From NCBI RefSeq assembly GCF_019192965.1, contig NZ_JAHTKU010000010.1, forward strand, positions 280,057 to 344,056: a stretch of 64,000 nucleotides of DNA, written 5' to 3'. The notes beneath the pieces were generated by a model that worked only from the letters and a program-made list of their open reading frames with translations, was not told the origin of the DNA and ran no database searches. Both the position numbers and the translations under genes were made by a program. This DNA comes from Nocardioides daeguensis. Its GTDB lineage: Bacteria > Actinomycetota > Actinomycetes > Propionibacteriales > Nocardioidaceae. Of this stretch, positions 62,353-64,000 are shown piece after piece. Positions within the stretch are counted from its first letter, which is position 1; each line of letters begins with the position of its first letter.

Positions 62353-62393
62353 CCGAGGGGCCGGCCCGCCTGCTGGCGGGACCGGCCCCTCGG
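62353..62393 (-). terminator. Long hairpin terminator after the choice-of-anchor gene
   Basis: CCGAGGGGCCGG + CCCGCC, loop TGCT, GGCGGG + A + CCGGCCCCTCGG: an 18-bp stem with one bulged base. It lies just past the stop of the 62411-63721 gene and ends its transcription before the fumarase promoter. Confidence 0.8.
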
Positions 62394-62410
62394 GCGGTGC
62401 TGGGTGCTGC

Positions 62411-63721
62411 TCAGGCGGCCGGCGGAGCGAGGGCCGTGTAGGCCACTCCCAGCTCGATGACCGCACCGACCGGAAGACCGGCCTGCGCGGTGTCGAGCGT
62501 GATCCGGACCGCCGTGATGGCGTTCTGGAAGGCGCCGGCTGTGCTGGTCTGCTGCAGGTTGAGCGCCACCTGGCCGAGACCGGCGATGTTGAGGATGGTG
62601 TTGGGCGAGACGTCGATCGGGATCTTCTGGCCCGCGATCACCAGGTTGACCAGCTCCATCTTCATGTCGCTGGTGTACTGGCCGTCCTGCAGCTTGCCGG
62701 CGGCGGTGACCTTGACGGCCGTGGCCTTCACCAGGCCGCCCAGCAGGTTGATGCCGGCCGTGCGGTTGGTGTTGGTGACCTCGCCGTTGCCGAAGGCGTC
62801 CTTCTTCGACGTGGTCGTCGAGGTGATCGCGCCGGTGGTGAGGACGCCGGGAACCTTGACCGAGAGGGTCGAGTTGGTGAGCGTGCGGCCGTTGCTGCCG
62901 CCGACCGGCGTGCCGACGCGGGCGGTCGGGTCGCTGACGATGGTGATGTCGTCACCGACGTGGGCCTGGACCCGCGAGCCGTAGGCGGTGCCGCCGAAGG
63001 AGGCGCCGGAGGACGGGGCCACCTCGGAGAGGTACTGGTTGACCGGGTTGACCAGGAGGGTCACGCCGGCGGAGTAGCCGCCGAGCGGCTGCAGCAGGGT
63101 GACGCCGACGGCCCAGCCCATGGTGCCGATCAGGTCGCCCTCGTCCTGGTCGTACTTGCCGTGCAGCGTGTAGTTGAGGGTCACGCTGGCGACGCCGGGG
63201 ATGGTGACCGAGTAGTTCTTGGGGATGTTCAGCGGCAGCTTGACGCCGGCGACTTTGATGTTCGCGAGGCGGCTGTTGGCCGTGAAGGAGCCCGTGCCGT
63301 CGGCCTTGCCGGTGGTGGTCACGTTGGTCTCGAGCGCGTCGGCCGTGATCAGGCCACCGAGCAGGTTGACGTTGGCCACCCGCGCCCACGACTTCAGGGT
63401 GGTCTGCGGCTGACCCAGGACCTGCGACACGACGGCGTCGGTCTTGGTCTCGACCGCGCCGACCTGGGCGAGGTTGAGCACGTTGACCGCGGCCGTGCTG
63501 TTCTTCGAGCTGCTGGACTTCGCGCCACCGGTGACACCGGACTGCGCGGTCAGCTCGGACTGGACGACGCCGTCCAGGACCTTGATGTAGGTCGCGCCGG
63601 TGCTGGCCGAGTAGGACCAGTAGACCGGGTCGGCGGCCTGCGCGGCAGGTGCCGGAACGGCGACCAGGCCCGCACCCGCGAGGGTGAGGGCGACAAAGGA
63701 GACAAACTTCCGCACGTTCAC
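62411..63721 (-). CDS. Secreted choice-of-anchor P-type protein with internal duplication
   Basis: 436 residues. The signal peptide ([20 protein letters not shown]) ends at AQA-ADPVYW. The mature part is beta-rich, Ser/Thr/Val/Gly-rich and has no cysteine. Two halves are related: [20 protein letters not shown] then [20 protein letters not shown] (first), and [20 protein letters not shown] then [20 protein letters not shown] (second). This matches secreted actinobacterial 'choice-of-anchor P' proteins; no anchor motif is visible, so it may be released or wall-bound by other means. GTG 63721 has GGAATGGGG upstream; an ATG 20 codons earlier has no signal-peptide logic. Confidence 0.75.
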   Translation of the reverse strand: MNVRKFVSFVALTLAGAGLVAVPAPAAQAADPVYWSYSASTGATYIKVLDGVVQSELTAQSGVTGGAKSSSSKNSTAAVNVLNLAQVGAVETKTDAVVSQVLGQPQTTLKSWARVANVNLLGGLITADALETNVTTTGKADGTGSFTANSRLANIKVAGVKLPLNIPKNYSVTIPGVASVTLNYTLHGKYDQDEGDLIGTMGWAVGVTLLQPLGGYSAGVTLLVNPVNQYLSEVAPSSGASFGGTAYGSRVQAHVGDDITIVSDPTARVGTPVGGSNGRTLTNSTLSVKVPGVLTTGAITSTTTSKKDAFGNGEVTNTNRTAGINLLGGLVKATAVKVTAAGKLQDGQYTSDMKMELVNLVIAGQKIPIDVSPNTILNIAGLGQVALNLQQTSTAGAFQNAITAVRITLDTAQAGLPVGAVIELGVAYTALAPPAA

Positions 63722-63921
63722 GGGACCCCATTCCCATTCGTGTTCTTCTTGACTTTGGCAGTAGCCCCCCAAGCAAACCATTACGCGGGCACGCCGAGCG
63801 AGCCGAGAGAGGGTTTCCTGAGATTTTTCAACGAAGAATCGCTCAGAATGTCACGCCGCCGGGGCATAGGCGGGGGGGTGTCAGATGGTCTGTGTAAGGG
63901 GTCGGTCTCAGCAAAGGAACG
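63722..63921. other. AT-richer intergenic region with divergent promoters expected
   Basis: This 200-bp gap between divergent genes is notably less GC-rich around 63810-63850 (TTTCCTGAGATTTTTCAACG). No coding potential or palindrome was found. Promoters for the secreted-protein gene and for the gene at the right edge should lie here, but I cannot fix them. Confidence 0.4.
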
Positions 63922-64000
63922 ATGATGACTGCTGTGACCGAAGGGACCGGGCGACCGGACTACAAGAAGGCCGCTGCTGCTCGGCGTGCTGACCGCGCGG
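63922..64000 (+). CDS. N-terminal fragment of an unidentified protein (runs off right edge)
   Basis: ATG 63922 (or ATG 63925) follows GCAAAGGAAC, a fair ribosome binding site. The 26 visible residues begin MMTAVTEGTGRPDYKKAAAA and continue basic and Ala/Arg-rich. Too short to identify. Confidence 0.5.
   Translation, partial: MMTAVTEGTGRPDYKKAAAARRADRA

Overview
The window is very GC-rich, densely coded DNA from a high-GC Gram-positive bacterium. I infer an actinobacterium of the Nocardioides type. The reasons are a mycothiol-dependent enzyme family, actinobacterial families such as DUF2530, DUF3027 and DUF5999, many GTG starts, very many leaderless genes, and the order glmU-prs-rplY-pth. There is no plasmid, phage or CRISPR signature; this is chromosomal housekeeping DNA with small accessory insertions and an unusual number of dispersed palindromic repeats.

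Layout. 1-9.4 kb: isoprenoid genes ispF and ispD, a membrane-bound molybdopterin oxidoreductase, a secreted C39-like protease, cysS, rlmB, a membrane metallophosphoesterase and a small membrane-anchored protein with an apparent frameshift. 9.4-18.4 kb: tRNA-Gln, a DUF5999 gene, glmU, prs, a repeat patch, an AAA-type ATPase, a divergent mycothiol enzyme/MarR pair, rplY, pth, another repeat patch and cysQ. 18.4-28.3 kb: accessory genes (VOC protein, AlkB-like dioxygenase, a WXG-like pair, HD protein, RtcB ligase, PadR with an MFS pump, a TrpB2-like enzyme, chorismate mutase), then a decayed stretch with remnants of an alpha/beta-hydrolase and a LysR regulator around an OhrR-type regulator. 28.6-41.5 kb: DUF2786 and Uma2 proteins, Lon with a ClgR-type box, an XPB-like helicase and its large partner, a PP2C-FHA-RDD/FHA signalling operon, GNAT and a cold-shock protein. 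41.5-48.3 kb: MFS, DUF3027, methyltransferase, DUF2530, MarR plus MFS, and a purine permease. 48.3-53.7 kb: the str operon rpsL-rpsG-fusA-tuf and trmB. 53.7-64 kb: PhoH2-type PIN-ATPase, a secreted transglycosylase-like protein, a 153-bp duplication, an acyl-CoA synthetase, both fumarase classes, a small phage-like protein and a secreted choice-of-anchor-type protein.

Two themes run through the window. First, at least 14 genes start 6-7 nt after a TANNNT-like -10 box with no ribosome binding site, so their mRNAs are probably leaderless; this rule was used to choose starts. Second, the gaps between genes carry several families of palindromic repeats. The most striking is a ~200-bp element present three times (4492-4699, 26951-27149, 43811-44007), with 18-bp terminal inverted repeats and paired 20-bp units around a CCCGGG core. 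A 22-bp-arm hairpin present twice, a 22-bp-period tandem array before cysQ and a CTCGCTTCGCTCG-type array after prs are further families. Four local regulators (two MarR, one PadR, one OhrR-like) each have a readable palindromic operator next to them.
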